Source: JAISFI01 sp031553775 (GTDB lineage: Bacteria > Bacteroidota > Bacteroidia > Bacteroidales > Azobacteroidaceae). Taken from it: a DNA stretch of 27,049 nucleotides. The stretch's first letter is position 1. Every line of letters begins with the position of its first letter. This document shows positions 1-7,042 of this stretch, piece by piece. Location: the NCBI GenBank assembly GCA_031553775.1, contig JAVBLA010000079.1, forward strand, positions 1 to 27,049, read 5' to 3'. The translations under genes were made by a program, and so were the position numbers. The notes under the pieces were generated by a model, which was not told the DNA's origin, ran no database searches, and was given only the letters and a program-made list of their open reading frames with translations.

Positions 1-6
1 TGCATA

Positions 7-48
7 TTTCGGTGATACCCACCCATTGATTTCGGTCATATCCACCCA
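7..48 (-). repeat. IS21 left-end multiple terminal repeats (2 copies)
   Basis: Two copies lie in inverted sense at 7-25 and 30-48. On the minus strand they read TGGGTGGGTATCACCGAAA and TGGGTGGATATGACCGAAA. Each is 19 bp, one base shorter than the right-end copies, and shares the TGGGTG...CCGAAA frame. They are presumably IstA binding sites. Confidence 0.85.
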
Positions 49-84
49 GTCTTCTCTACATTGACATGGTTTGTTTATACAAAG

Positions 85-804
85 TTATACTTTCTTTCTT
101 AAACTCTCCCCTTTCAAGTCAAATCTGTGCGAAGTATGCACGATTCTGTCCAAAATTGCATCAGCAATAACTTCGTTCCCGATTACATCATACCATTTGC
201 TGACAGGCAGTTGACTTGCGATAATGGTCGCTTTGCGGGCGTGCCGGTCTTCGATGATTTCCATCCAATCATTTTGCTGTTGCGCCTCGAGCGTTTTCAT
301 TCCAAAATCATCAATGATCAACAGGTCTGTCCGTTGTATTTGTAACAACAATTTTACGATTGTACCTTCTATTCTGGCCAGGTGAAGTTTAGTGAGTAAC
401 TTTTGCATGCCATAATATGCCACCCTGTATCCCTGGTAGCAGGCTCTGTTCCCCAGAGCGGTAGCCAGGTAACTTTTCCCTACTCCCGCTGCCCCGGTAA
501 TGAGGATCGTTTCTCCGTTTTGCACATAACTTCCGGTAGCCAGCACTGCCAGCATATTGGGTTCAATCCCCCTTGCAGCACCTGGTTGTATTTGTTCCAG
601 GGTAGCTGAGTAACGGAATCCGGCTTCTTTTATTAATCGTTGGTTACGATTGCTCAGGCGGTTGTCCTTTTCCGCCTGCAAAAGCAACATAAGGCCATCG
701 GTCAGGGTGAATTTGTCCAACTGGCGCGTTTCATTCAGGGAAGACCACAATCTGGCCATTCCGGATAATTTGAGCTTCTGTAACTCTTTGATCATTTCAT
801 CCAT
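85..804 (-). CDS. istB: IS21-family helper ATPase IstB
   Basis: This 239-residue AAA+ ATPase assists the IstA transposase in target selection and strand transfer. Walker A (GAAGVGKS) lies at about residues 104-111 and Walker B (LLIIDD) at about 161-166. The SQLP motif and the ILDRIVH/LKGESLRKK C-terminal block are typical of the family. The N-terminal ~70 residues are the helical IstB region. Length is normal for IstB and the frame is intact. It lies 42 bp downstream of istA on the same strand and should be co-transcribed with it. Confidence 0.95.
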   Translation of the reverse strand: MDEMIKELQKLKLSGMARLWSSLNETRQLDKFTLTDGLMLLLQAEKDNRLSNRNQRLIKEAGFRYSATLEQIQPGAARGIEPNMLAVLATGSYVQNGETILITGAAGVGKSYLATALGNRACYQGYRVAYYGMQKLLTKLHLARIEGTIVKLLLQIQRTDLLIIDDFGMKTLEAQQQNDWMEIIEDRHARKATIIASQLPVSKWYDVIGNEVIADAILDRIVHTSHRFDLKGESLRKKV

Positions 805-846
805 AATCAGTTTTTTAATTGTTTAATTGTTTCGTTGTTTAGTCTT

Positions 847-2403
847 TCACTTGTAATACTCCGCTCCCCGGATATTCTCATGGTTATCCGGTTCAGGGTT
901 TTTCGTATGTGTCACCTCCCGGCCGGCAGTCTGGAGGTTTTTAAGCACACGCTCGATAAACTTGTAGCTGTACTGTTGATTATCCAGGGCTATGCGGCAG
1001 GCTTCCTCCAAATCCCTCAAGGGAGTTGCCCGTGCCAGATGAAGCAGTCCCTCACAACGTTTGTAGAAGAACTCCGGAGGTACATCTGCCGAGGCAAACA
1101 TCCGCTTGACGATTTCTCCGAGCATGACAGATTGGGCGGTTGCTTTTTCCTGGTACCAGGCTGGTGATCGTTCCGCATATGCATTACTGTTTGAAGCCAT
1201 GTGCTCCCGCTGCATGGAGTAACCAAACCCGGGAACACGCGCATGGGTGGCAATACGTTCCCCCCGCAGGTAGATTTTCACCAGAGACCGGGTGTAGATG
1301 ACCTTCACTTTCTGTCCGATATGCCGGTAGGGAACCGAGTAATAATGCTTATCCCTTCCCAGATACACGCAGCAATTGGCACTGACCGTGAGCTCTGTGT
1401 CGTATTGTATCTCGAAACCGGTATCGGGCAGGGGTTTGAGCGCTTGCTTCTCATCGGCAATAAAATGCTCTTCCCGGCTGTAGGGGCGTTGTTGCATGCG
1501 TTTGCGGTTATGCAGCCTTACCTGTTCCCATACAGCTTCATTGAGCTCTTCCAGCGAGAAGAAGATCCGATGCCTCAAGGGAGCGTATACACGCCTGTAA
1601 ACGAGCTTTACCTGGTTTTCTACCAACCCTTTATCGCGGGGGCGGGCGGGACGCGCGGGGATAGTGACAAAACCGTAATGATTGCCCATCTCTTCCAGCA
1701 AGCGGTTGATTTGCGGTTCGTAGCGGTCGCTTTTAATGACGGCAGATTTCAAATTGTCCGGTACGACGATACGGGGAACGCCGCCCAGGAAATGGAACAA
1801 ACAGCCGAGGGCATGGAGAAAGTCTTCACTCTTTTGTGAAGGCACGCAAAGGGCAAACCCATAATCCGTATAGGGCAGACATGCCACGAAGGTTTGTACT
1901 TTGATGACTTCTCCCGTATCCCGGCAAACATATTCTATCGGGTCGCCGGCAAAATCGATGTAGACTTTTTCTCCCGCCCCATAGGTTCCTGTCAGTACGG
2001 TAGACGAACAACTGGCTTTCAAGTGTTGTTTCAGGTGAAAGCAGAATTGGGTGTAGCCATAGCCATCGGGATGCTCCCGGAGATATTCCTCCCAAAGAAG
2101 CTGGCGGGTAACATGCTTTTTCTGCAATTCCGCCTGAAAGTGTGGAAGCAATACAGCCAACCGGTCGAAACGCTTGTCTGCATAAGCCGGATTACCGCCA
2201 TTAAAAAGGCGTTCGAGTTCAGGGTCATCTTTTTGCAAGACTACATCCAAAGAAAGGGAAAGTCCTTTGAACCAGCGGACGTATTTATTGACAGTTGATT
2301 TGTATAGCCCTAAAGAAGTCGCTATGGAGCGATTGGACGCTCCGCTTGCATGTAACTGCAGGGCTTGCTTGAGTTTACTCATTGGGGTTGGTTTTCCGGC
2401 CAT
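847..2403 (-). CDS. istA: IS21-family transposase IstA
   Basis: This 518-residue DDE transposase begins with a helix-turn-helix region at residues ~8-45 (SNRSIATSLGLYKSTVNKY). An integrase-core RNase H-like domain follows, with likely catalytic D150 (VYIDFAGD), D216 (VPDNLKS) and E262 (DKGLVENQ). A C-terminal Mu-type transposase domain completes it. The frame stays open upstream to 2712, but that extension translates the terminal repeats into EHCHP-like peptides. The start at 2403, giving MAGKPTPMSKLKQAL, directly precedes the HTH and lies just downstream of a TAnnTTTG box. The protein appears full length. Confidence 0.93.
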   Translation of the reverse strand: MAGKPTPMSKLKQALQLHASGASNRSIATSLGLYKSTVNKYVRWFKGLSLSLDVVLQKDDPELERLFNGGNPAYADKRFDRLAVLLPHFQAELQKKHVTRQLLWEEYLREHPDGYGYTQFCFHLKQHLKASCSSTVLTGTYGAGEKVYIDFAGDPIEYVCRDTGEVIKVQTFVACLPYTDYGFALCVPSQKSEDFLHALGCLFHFLGGVPRIVVPDNLKSAVIKSDRYEPQINRLLEEMGNHYGFVTIPARPARPRDKGLVENQVKLVYRRVYAPLRHRIFFSLEELNEAVWEQVRLHNRKRMQQRPYSREEHFIADEKQALKPLPDTGFEIQYDTELTVSANCCVYLGRDKHYYSVPYRHIGQKVKVIYTRSLVKIYLRGERIATHARVPGFGYSMQREHMASNSNAYAERSPAWYQEKATAQSVMLGEIVKRMFASADVPPEFFYKRCEGLLHLARATPLRDLEEACRIALDNQQYSYKFIERVLKNLQTAGREVTHTKNPEPDNHENIRGAEYYK

Positions 2404-2440
2404 GTCGTTGCGCTTTAAGTTATAAATTGAAAGTAAAGCG

Positions 2441-2448
2441 CAAAAGTA
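2441..2448 (-). promoter_or_regulatory. Candidate -7 element for istA
   Basis: On the minus strand this reads TACTTTTG, a match to the Bacteroides TAnnTTTG -7 box, about 37 bp before the istA ATG at 2403. No TTTG lies at the expected 19-21 bp upstream. A CGCTTT/AAAGCG inverted pair (2411-2416 and 2435-2440) falls in the presumed leader. Confidence 0.4.
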
Positions 2449-2506
2449 GATAGAACAATCAGGGGCTGGAAGGCAAATGGATGCAGTTGCAAAAATACCT
2501 GCCCGT

Positions 2507-2825
2507 TGGGTGGAGATGCTCCGAAAGGGGTTGGTGGCCAGAGGGAAAAAACAGTAATTTGGGTGGCAATGCTCCGGAATACAGCAGGTTTTGCCAGACC
2601 TTAAACAAGGTGGGTGGCAATGCTCCGAAATAATGCGGAGACCTCCCGAAGAATGGGTGGTAATGCTCCGAAATACGAAAAATTGATTACTGTTTTTTAT
2701 CATTTTACCCAACTTTTGACTGAAATTGGGTGGATATGCTCCGGAATTGGGGCGTAAGATTAGCGCTTGTTACGATTTGAAAGCACTTATCTGAAACCGG
2801 AAAAGTGGGTGACGATGCTCCGAAT
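2507..2825 (+). repeat. IS21 right-end multiple terminal repeats (6 copies)
   Basis: Six direct copies of a 20-bp unit, consensus TGGGTGGnnATGCTCCGRAA, occur at 2507-2526, 2560-2579, 2611-2630, 2654-2673, 2727-2746 and 2806-2825. The interval 2404-2830 upstream of istA contains no credible gene beyond these repeats and the istA promoter. Spacing between copies is irregular, with start-to-start distances of 43 to 79 bp. The outermost copy is the most diverged (TGGGTGAC...CCGAAT) and merges into the terminal inverted repeat. Confidence 0.9.
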
Positions 2826-2831
2826 TATGCA

Positions 2832-3038
2832 CAAAATTGTCAACGGTTAATAGAGTTATTCGATACAACAGATATTAATCAAAAAATTATGACTGCAGAA
2901 TTATATAGGAATATAGGAGAGTTTAATGTTTGTATGGAACTTCTTAATTCTATTAATGATAAAGAATATGATTGGATAGTTGAAAAGTTCAAGGTGGAAT
3001 GTAATAATAAAAATAAATCACTAATGATATTGCGCTAA
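2832..3038 (+). pseudogene. 3' remnant of a gene disrupted by the IS21 element
   Basis: Immediately after the IS end an open frame of about 68 codons runs to a stop at 3036-3038. It has a coherent helical composition (LYRNIGEFNVCMELLNSIND, then EYDWIVEKFKVECNNKNKS). The only start codon in frame is a GTG at 2805, inside the IS right end, so the present 5' end comes from the transposon. The text resembles C-terminal tails of small Bacteroidales hypothetical proteins with 'YRN.G.F..C..LL..I' repeats, but I cannot name a family. The 5' part of the gene should lie just left of the window. Confidence 0.6.
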
Positions 3039-3087
3039 CTGCGCCTAACTGCGCGCCCTGCCTGCAAGCGGGCTGAAGTCGATAATT

Positions 3088-3095
3088 TATTTTTG
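3088..3095 (+). promoter_or_regulatory. Candidate -7 element for the DUF6794-like gene
   Basis: TATTTTTG fits TAnnTTTG and would give a leader of roughly 45 nt before the ATG at 3148. No convincing -33 TTTG is seen. The interval 3039-3087 contains a GC-rich patch with repeated CTAACTGCGC units, unlike the AT-rich surroundings. Confidence 0.3.
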
Positions 3096-3147
3096 TCTCT
3101 CGGAATAGTTTAACTCGCCTCCATATTTCTAAAACACAAACGAAAAT

Positions 3148-3873
3148 ATGAAACAATTCATTTTAAGCATCTTATTTTTGTCCTTTGTCACATCATATTC
3201 GCAAGAAAATTGTAAATATCCAGACAAATACACTCCTAAAACCATTAAGGATGCTTTACTTTACCTTAATTGTATCTGGTCCGAAACAGACAAAGAGAAT
3301 TTCCAAAAACAAAACGAAAAAGAGGCTGTTGCAGAATTGCATTTCGGAACAGGGATGGGAATAAGAAATGATTGGGGATTTTGGAACAAAAGGAAATGTT
3401 CATTAGTAAAAGAATTGCAATTCTATGGGTTCAGTCACCCTGACGATATGTCTTGGATTATCTTAACATTGTTTCATAAACAACTGAATAATAGCAATAT
3501 TAATATAGAAACTGAATTACTTCAATACAAGAAAATAAATCAGGATGCACAGACAAAGGATAAGTCACTCGAAAAAGAGATTAAGCAAAAATACGAAGAT
3601 CTTTCAGCAGGAGATACAATTAAAGTTCCTTTACCTGTATTTAAAAATGGGAAAACCATTTCATTCGGACTTTATTCAAATCGCATGGTTTATGATGATT
3701 TTGATTGCATTATTACAGGAATAATAAAAAAGAAAAACAAAAAAGGTTATTCATTAACAATAGAAATAATTGAAATCTCTTTTAAAGATGAAGATTATTA
3801 TAAAATGAATAGTAAAAAGAAAAAAGGCAATGTTTTTCTTCATGAAATGAAATATTTTACAATAATAATGTGA
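3148..3873 (+). CDS. Secreted DUF6794-like protein
   Basis: This 241-residue protein has a cleavable signal peptide (residues 1-19, ending SYSQ/E) and no lipobox cysteine, so it is probably periplasmic or secreted. Residues ~28-100 carry the pattern TPKTIKDALLYL, then AELHFGTGMGIRNDWGFW, then DDMSWIIL. I associate this with the DUF6794 family of unknown function. A middle segment (~115-150) is Lys/Glu-rich and probably helical, and the C-terminal part (~155-235) looks beta-rich and very Lys-rich. The gene is AT-rich and sits alone between the IS-damaged remnant and the convergent ROK gene, which suggests accessory DNA. No specific function can be assigned. Confidence 0.7.
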   Translation: MKQFILSILFLSFVTSYSQENCKYPDKYTPKTIKDALLYLNCIWSETDKENFQKQNEKEAVAELHFGTGMGIRNDWGFWNKRKCSLVKELQFYGFSHPDDMSWIILTLFHKQLNNSNINIETELLQYKKINQDAQTKDKSLEKEIKQKYEDLSAGDTIKVPLPVFKNGKTISFGLYSNRMVYDDFDCIITGIIKKKNKKGYSLTIEIIEISFKDEDYYKMNSKKKKGNVFLHEMKYFTIIM

Positions 3874-3989
3874 TATTACAACGAGTTAAGCAACATTGTC
3901 TTTCCTAAAAGCAGTTGTCCCCAATCGTAGAATTTCGTGAACCGACTGATTGTTGAAATTTTGGGCTATCCGATTAAGTGGATGTAATT

Positions 3990-5195
3990 TTACGTTTCAA
4001 ACATCCTACTCCTGGCAACCATACAAGCACCTATCACTCCAGCCTTTCCTTTCAAGGCTGAAGTCATAATTACGGAATCTCTATTCACCAGATTCAGAGA
4101 ATATTTCCGGATAGCAGTCTTGATGGGCTGTGTAATATAATCACCCGTTTCAGAGACTGTACCACCGATAACCACCAATTCCGGATTAAAAATATTAATC
4201 AGTCCGGCGATTTGTTTGCCGAGTTTTTGCCCTACCTCCTCTGTTATATCGATACAAAGCATATCGTCTTTGATAACAGCGGCGATAATATCATCCAAAG
4301 AAACCTGCTTCCCTTCGTTGATTTGTCTGGAAAGGATCGAACTGGCCCCGTTCCGAATCCTTTCGGTCAGCATCCTATGCATGGCCGAGCCGGAAGCTTC
4401 TGTTTCCAGACAGCCTTTTTTACCGCAATGACAGATTATTTCATTATCGAAAGTACTTACATGACCGAACTCTCCCGAAAATCCGGATTTACCGTAATAA
4501 AGCTTACCTTCGATAATAATGCCGATACCCAGCCCCCAACTGATATTCACAAAAATAATATTCTTCTCGTTCCTGATACAGCCGGCTATATATTCTCCGT
4601 AAGTCATAGCGCGGGTATCATTTTCGATGGTGACTTTATATCCTAATTTTTCTGAAAAGATTTCGGCGAGGGGACGTTCTTCGAAGAAAAACAAACTGTA
4701 ACTGTATCCGGATTCCGGATTAACTCGGCCGGATATATTAATGTTTATATTCAGGATCTTTTCTTTCTCTATATTTGTTTTTTTTATATAAGAATGAATG
4801 AGCTGGCAAAGTTCGACCAAGGCCTCTGTTGTATTCTCAAATTTATAGGGAACATCCATTTTCAGGTCTACAATATCTCCTTTGAAGTTAATTACCCCGA
4901 TATTGATGGTACAACGTTTAATATCGACCCCGATAAAATAACCGGAAGCCGGGTTTAATCCGTAAATATTCGGATAACGCCCCCCGCTTGTTTCTAATTT
5001 ACCATAATCATTAATATAACCATCTTCGCACATTTCTCCGATAAACTTAGTAACAGTCGGAACACTCAGATCGATAGCTTTAGATAAATCGGTTATGGTA
5101 GAGTTACCATTATACATATAATGTTTAATGATTTTTTTCTTGATGAGAGCGTTTTTTGAACCCATCTCTATCTCTTGTAGAAAATGTTTGTTCAT
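3990..5195 (-). CDS. ROK-family transcriptional regulator (NagC-like)
   Basis: This 401-residue protein has an N-terminal winged helix (residues ~15-65, ITDLSKAIDLSVPTVTKFIGEM) followed by a ROK sugar-binding domain. The zinc site is visible as GEFGHVS...CHCGKKGCLE, with H245, C255, C257 and C262. The acid D193 of the kinase-type ENDT motif is kept. The phosphate loop is degenerate: GVDIKRCTINIG replaces DxGGTK, so this is a regulator and not a sugar kinase. The open frame extends to 5222, but that start overlaps the likely -7 box, so MNKHFLQEIEMG at 5195 is preferred. It is divergent from the locus, and ROK repressors of this type usually answer to a sugar or sugar phosphate. Inference: it controls the locus in response to an amino sugar. 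Confidence 0.9.
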   Translation of the reverse strand: MNKHFLQEIEMGSKNALIKKKIIKHYMYNGNSTITDLSKAIDLSVPTVTKFIGEMCEDGYINDYGKLETSGGRYPNIYGLNPASGYFIGVDIKRCTINIGVINFKGDIVDLKMDVPYKFENTTEALVELCQLIHSYIKKTNIEKEKILNININISGRVNPESGYSYSLFFFEERPLAEIFSEKLGYKVTIENDTRAMTYGEYIAGCIRNEKNIIFVNISWGLGIGIIIEGKLYYGKSGFSGEFGHVSTFDNEIICHCGKKGCLETEASGSAMHRMLTERIRNGASSILSRQINEGKQVSLDDIIAAVIKDDMLCIDITEEVGQKLGKQIAGLINIFNPELVVIGGTVSETGDYITQPIKTAIRKYSLNLVNRDSVIMTSALKGKAGVIGACMVARSRMFET

Positions 5196-5219
5196 AAAGG
5201 TATCTTTTTTAATAACACA

Positions 5220-5227
5220 CAAAGATA
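5220..5227 (-). promoter_or_regulatory. Candidate -7 element for the ROK gene
   Basis: On the minus strand this reads TATCTTTG, matching TAnnTTTG, and would place transcription start near 5212, about 17 nt before the preferred ATG. No TTTG is found at the proper -33 distance, so the match rests on one box. Confidence 0.4.
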
Positions 5228-5447
5228 ATATCTTATTTTAATAAATACCTTCTATTGAATTTATTTTTATAGTAACTAAACCCTTTTTTGAATTATATTG
5301 AAAAATAGAAGCCAGAATTTACTTCCAATATTATTAATTCTATACTGAAATCAATTTTTCCGAAAGACTTATCTGAAATAATTGAGGGCATAATCCCCTA
5401 CATTCACCCCTTCAGATACAATTCCTATATAATATTCGGCTCTATTC

Positions 5448-5489
5448 AATAAAATATTTATTAAGTCGATCATATTAAATAAAATATTT
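5448..5489 (+). promoter_or_regulatory. Direct repeat, candidate operator upstream of the locus promoter
   Basis: AATAAAATATTT occurs at 5448-5459 and again at 5478-5489, exactly 30 bp apart, about three helical turns. Each copy contains the self-complementary core AAATATTT. The second copy ends 10 bp before the -33 box. The rest of the divergent interval 5228-5447 is AT-rich and shows no gene. Confidence 0.4.
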
Positions 5490-5499
5490 TTGTTAATCA

Positions 5500-5531
5500 T
5501 TTGGATTGTATTAAATATTGATTTATATTTG
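5500..5531 (+). promoter_or_regulatory. Bacteroides-type promoter of the utilization locus
   Basis: TTTG at 5500-5503 and TATATTTG at 5524-5531 are separated by 20 bp, a full match to the Bacteroides sigma consensus TTTG-N19-21-TAnnTTTG. Transcription would start near 5538, leaving ~28 nt before the ATG at 5566. This excludes the longer frame that begins at 5518. Confidence 0.65.
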
Positions 5532-5565
5532 CCACGAATTAATGATGATTTTCATTTTAAAGTCC

Positions 5566-6999
5566 ATGAAAAACCAAAAAATAGAAAATTCTCCACGGGC
5601 ATTCTCTCTGGATGCATTAAGAGGATATGCTATATTGACAATGGTGCTCTCCGCAAACATTGCCTTCGGAATATTACCGGCCTGGATGTACCATGCTCAA
5701 TCGCCTCCTCCCCTCCACCATTTCGATTCTTCTGTTTTGGGAATTACCTGGGTAGATCTGGTCTTCCCATTTTTCTTATTTGCCATGGGAGCTGCGTTCC
5801 CTTTTTCTCTTGGAAAAAAGATGGAAAGTGGTATTTCTGCTTGGAAATTACTCTGGGATAGCCTGAAAAGGGGAGCTAAACTGACATTTTTTGCTATATT
5901 CATACAACATATGTATCCGCATATCATCAGTAATCCGCAGGATTACCGGGCATGGTTCATCTCCTTAGCCGCCTTTGCCGTGATGTTCCCGATGTTTATG
6001 CGCTTACCCTGGAAGATGCCTACCTGGCTTCGCTACGGCATTCAATGGTTTGCTTATGCCGTTGGCGTTATTATGTTGTTTAGCTTGGATTATGCGGGTG
6101 ACCGGAAGTTCAGTCTGAATTTCAGCAATATTATTATACTGGTATTGGCAAATATGGCTTTATTCGGTTCGGTCGCCTATATTTTCACCAGGAAGAATAA
6201 ATGGCATCGTTTACTGATTCTTCCTTTCATAATGGCTATTTTTCTGGGAGGAACCACCAATCCGGAATCATGGAATGCCTGGTTATACAACTATACTCCC
6301 GTATCCTGGTTTTATTCTTTCCGGTATCTGAAGTATTTATTTATTGTAATCCCCGGAAGCATTGCAGGAGAATACCTGGTAGAGTGGATGCGCTCTTTTG
6401 AAAAAACAGCAAAAAGTTCTCAAAAGAAAGAAACTATCAGCGCCTGCATACTCTTTGTTTTATCTGTTGGATTGATCGTTTTCAATCTATATGGATTATT
6501 TACAAGGCATTTGGTACTGAATCTCACAGGAACAGCAGTATTATTATCCACCGGATATTATTTTACCCGTTGGATATCGACATCTTATACAAAACTATGG
6601 AACCGGTTATTGGTAGCAGGAGCTGTTTTCCTGATGCTGGGATTGTTTTTCGAAGCCTATGAAGGAGGAATCAGAAAAGACAGCTCTACCTATAGTTACT
6701 ATTTTGTAACCTCCGGACTGGCATTTATGGCCTTGATAGCGTTCTCCGTATTGTGCGATTATTTCAAATGCAGGAAAAGTACTTCTTTCCTCGTGATGTC
6801 GGGTCAGAATCCAATGATTGCTTATGTCGGTTCCGCAATGGTTGTGTTACCGATACTGAATATAACCGGTCTACTTCCTGTATTGAACGATTATGGCAAC
6901 AATGCCTGGCTTGGCTTTTTCAGGGGTATTTTTATAACCGGCTTGGTTACATTAATAACAATGTTCTTTACCAGAATTAAGTGGTTTTGGAGAACGTAA
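5566..6999 (+). CDS. DUF5009/NagX-like membrane acyltransferase
   Basis: This 477-residue polytopic inner-membrane protein has roughly ten to twelve hydrophobic segments. The N-terminal signature is AFSLDALRGYAILTMVL, followed by WMYHAQSPPPLHHFD and then WVDLVFPFFLFAMG. This is the layout of the DUF5009/HGSNAT-like group, in which a loop histidine (here probably H43) is acetylated during transmembrane acetyl transfer to glucosamine in the human enzyme. SEED-type annotations call bacterial relatives NagX, linked to N-acetylglucosamine use. Position as first gene after the promoter, with GH20 and AGE genes downstream, supports an amino-sugar role. Whether it acetylates or transports is not decidable here. 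In-frame ATGs at 5542 and 5545 are alternative starts, but 5566 precedes the conserved region. Confidence 0.8.
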   Translation: MKNQKIENSPRAFSLDALRGYAILTMVLSANIAFGILPAWMYHAQSPPPLHHFDSSVLGITWVDLVFPFFLFAMGAAFPFSLGKKMESGISAWKLLWDSLKRGAKLTFFAIFIQHMYPHIISNPQDYRAWFISLAAFAVMFPMFMRLPWKMPTWLRYGIQWFAYAVGVIMLFSLDYAGDRKFSLNFSNIIILVLANMALFGSVAYIFTRKNKWHRLLILPFIMAIFLGGTTNPESWNAWLYNYTPVSWFYSFRYLKYLFIVIPGSIAGEYLVEWMRSFEKTAKSSQKKETISACILFVLSVGLIVFNLYGLFTRHLVLNLTGTAVLLSTGYYFTRWISTSYTKLWNRLLVAGAVFLMLGLFFEAYEGGIRKDSSTYSYYFVTSGLAFMALIAFSVLCDYFKCRKSTSFLVMSGQNPMIAYVGSAMVVLPILNITGLLPVLNDYGNNAWLGFFRGIFITGLVTLITMFFTRIKWFWRT

Positions 7000-7002
7000 C
7001 TT

Positions 7003-7030
7003 TAAAATTGAAAATTAGAAATTGATAATT
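7003..7030 (+). repeat. AT-rich units phased at 7 bp
   Basis: In the 43-bp gap before the FAD gene four consecutive heptamers all end in ATT: TAAAATT, GAAAATT, AGAAATT and GATAATT. Confidence 0.5.
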
Positions 7031-7042
7031 AAATTACTGATA

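Larger units (their letters stand above)
1..2831 (-). mobile_element. IS21-family insertion sequence, essentially complete
   Basis: The element carries istA and istB in the usual order, both read from the minus strand. The two outer ends form a short terminal inverted repeat: TGCATATTTCGG at 1-12 and CCGAATTATGCA at 2820-2831, 11 of 12 matching when inverted. The ends begin with TG and finish with CA, as IS21 ends do. Inside each end are further copies of a 19-20 bp repeat, two on the left and six on the right, matching the multiple terminal repeats known for IS21. The left flank is outside the window, so the target duplication cannot be read. The exact outer boundary could be shifted by a few bases. 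Confidence 0.88.

Noticed and set aside
1201..1839. Plus-strand open frame of 212 codons opposite istA
   Set aside because: It is antisense to the clear DDE transposase domain and shows no recognizable domain or signal; a shadow of istA.
2404..2712. Upstream extension of the istA frame
   Set aside because: It translates the IS terminal repeats (repeated EHCHP peptide) and lies upstream of the likely promoter; not protein-coding.
3031..3894. GCCTAAC (3043-3049) and GTTAAGC (3888-3894) around the DUF6794-like gene resemble integron attC core sites
   Set aside because: The two motifs are 840 bp apart. Neither has the paired inner core and palindrome of an attC within 60-150 bp, and no integrase is visible.
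3874..3989. Terminator between the convergent DUF6794-like and ROK genes
   Set aside because: Only weak pairings (AATTTC/GAAATT with a long loop, ATCC/GGAT) without a T run.
3990..5195. ROK protein as a sugar kinase
   Set aside because: An N-terminal winged helix is present and the phosphate loop DxGGT is replaced by DIKRCT.
5448..5489. CRISPR-like or tandem array
   Set aside because: Only two short AT-rich copies; better explained as operator or chance.
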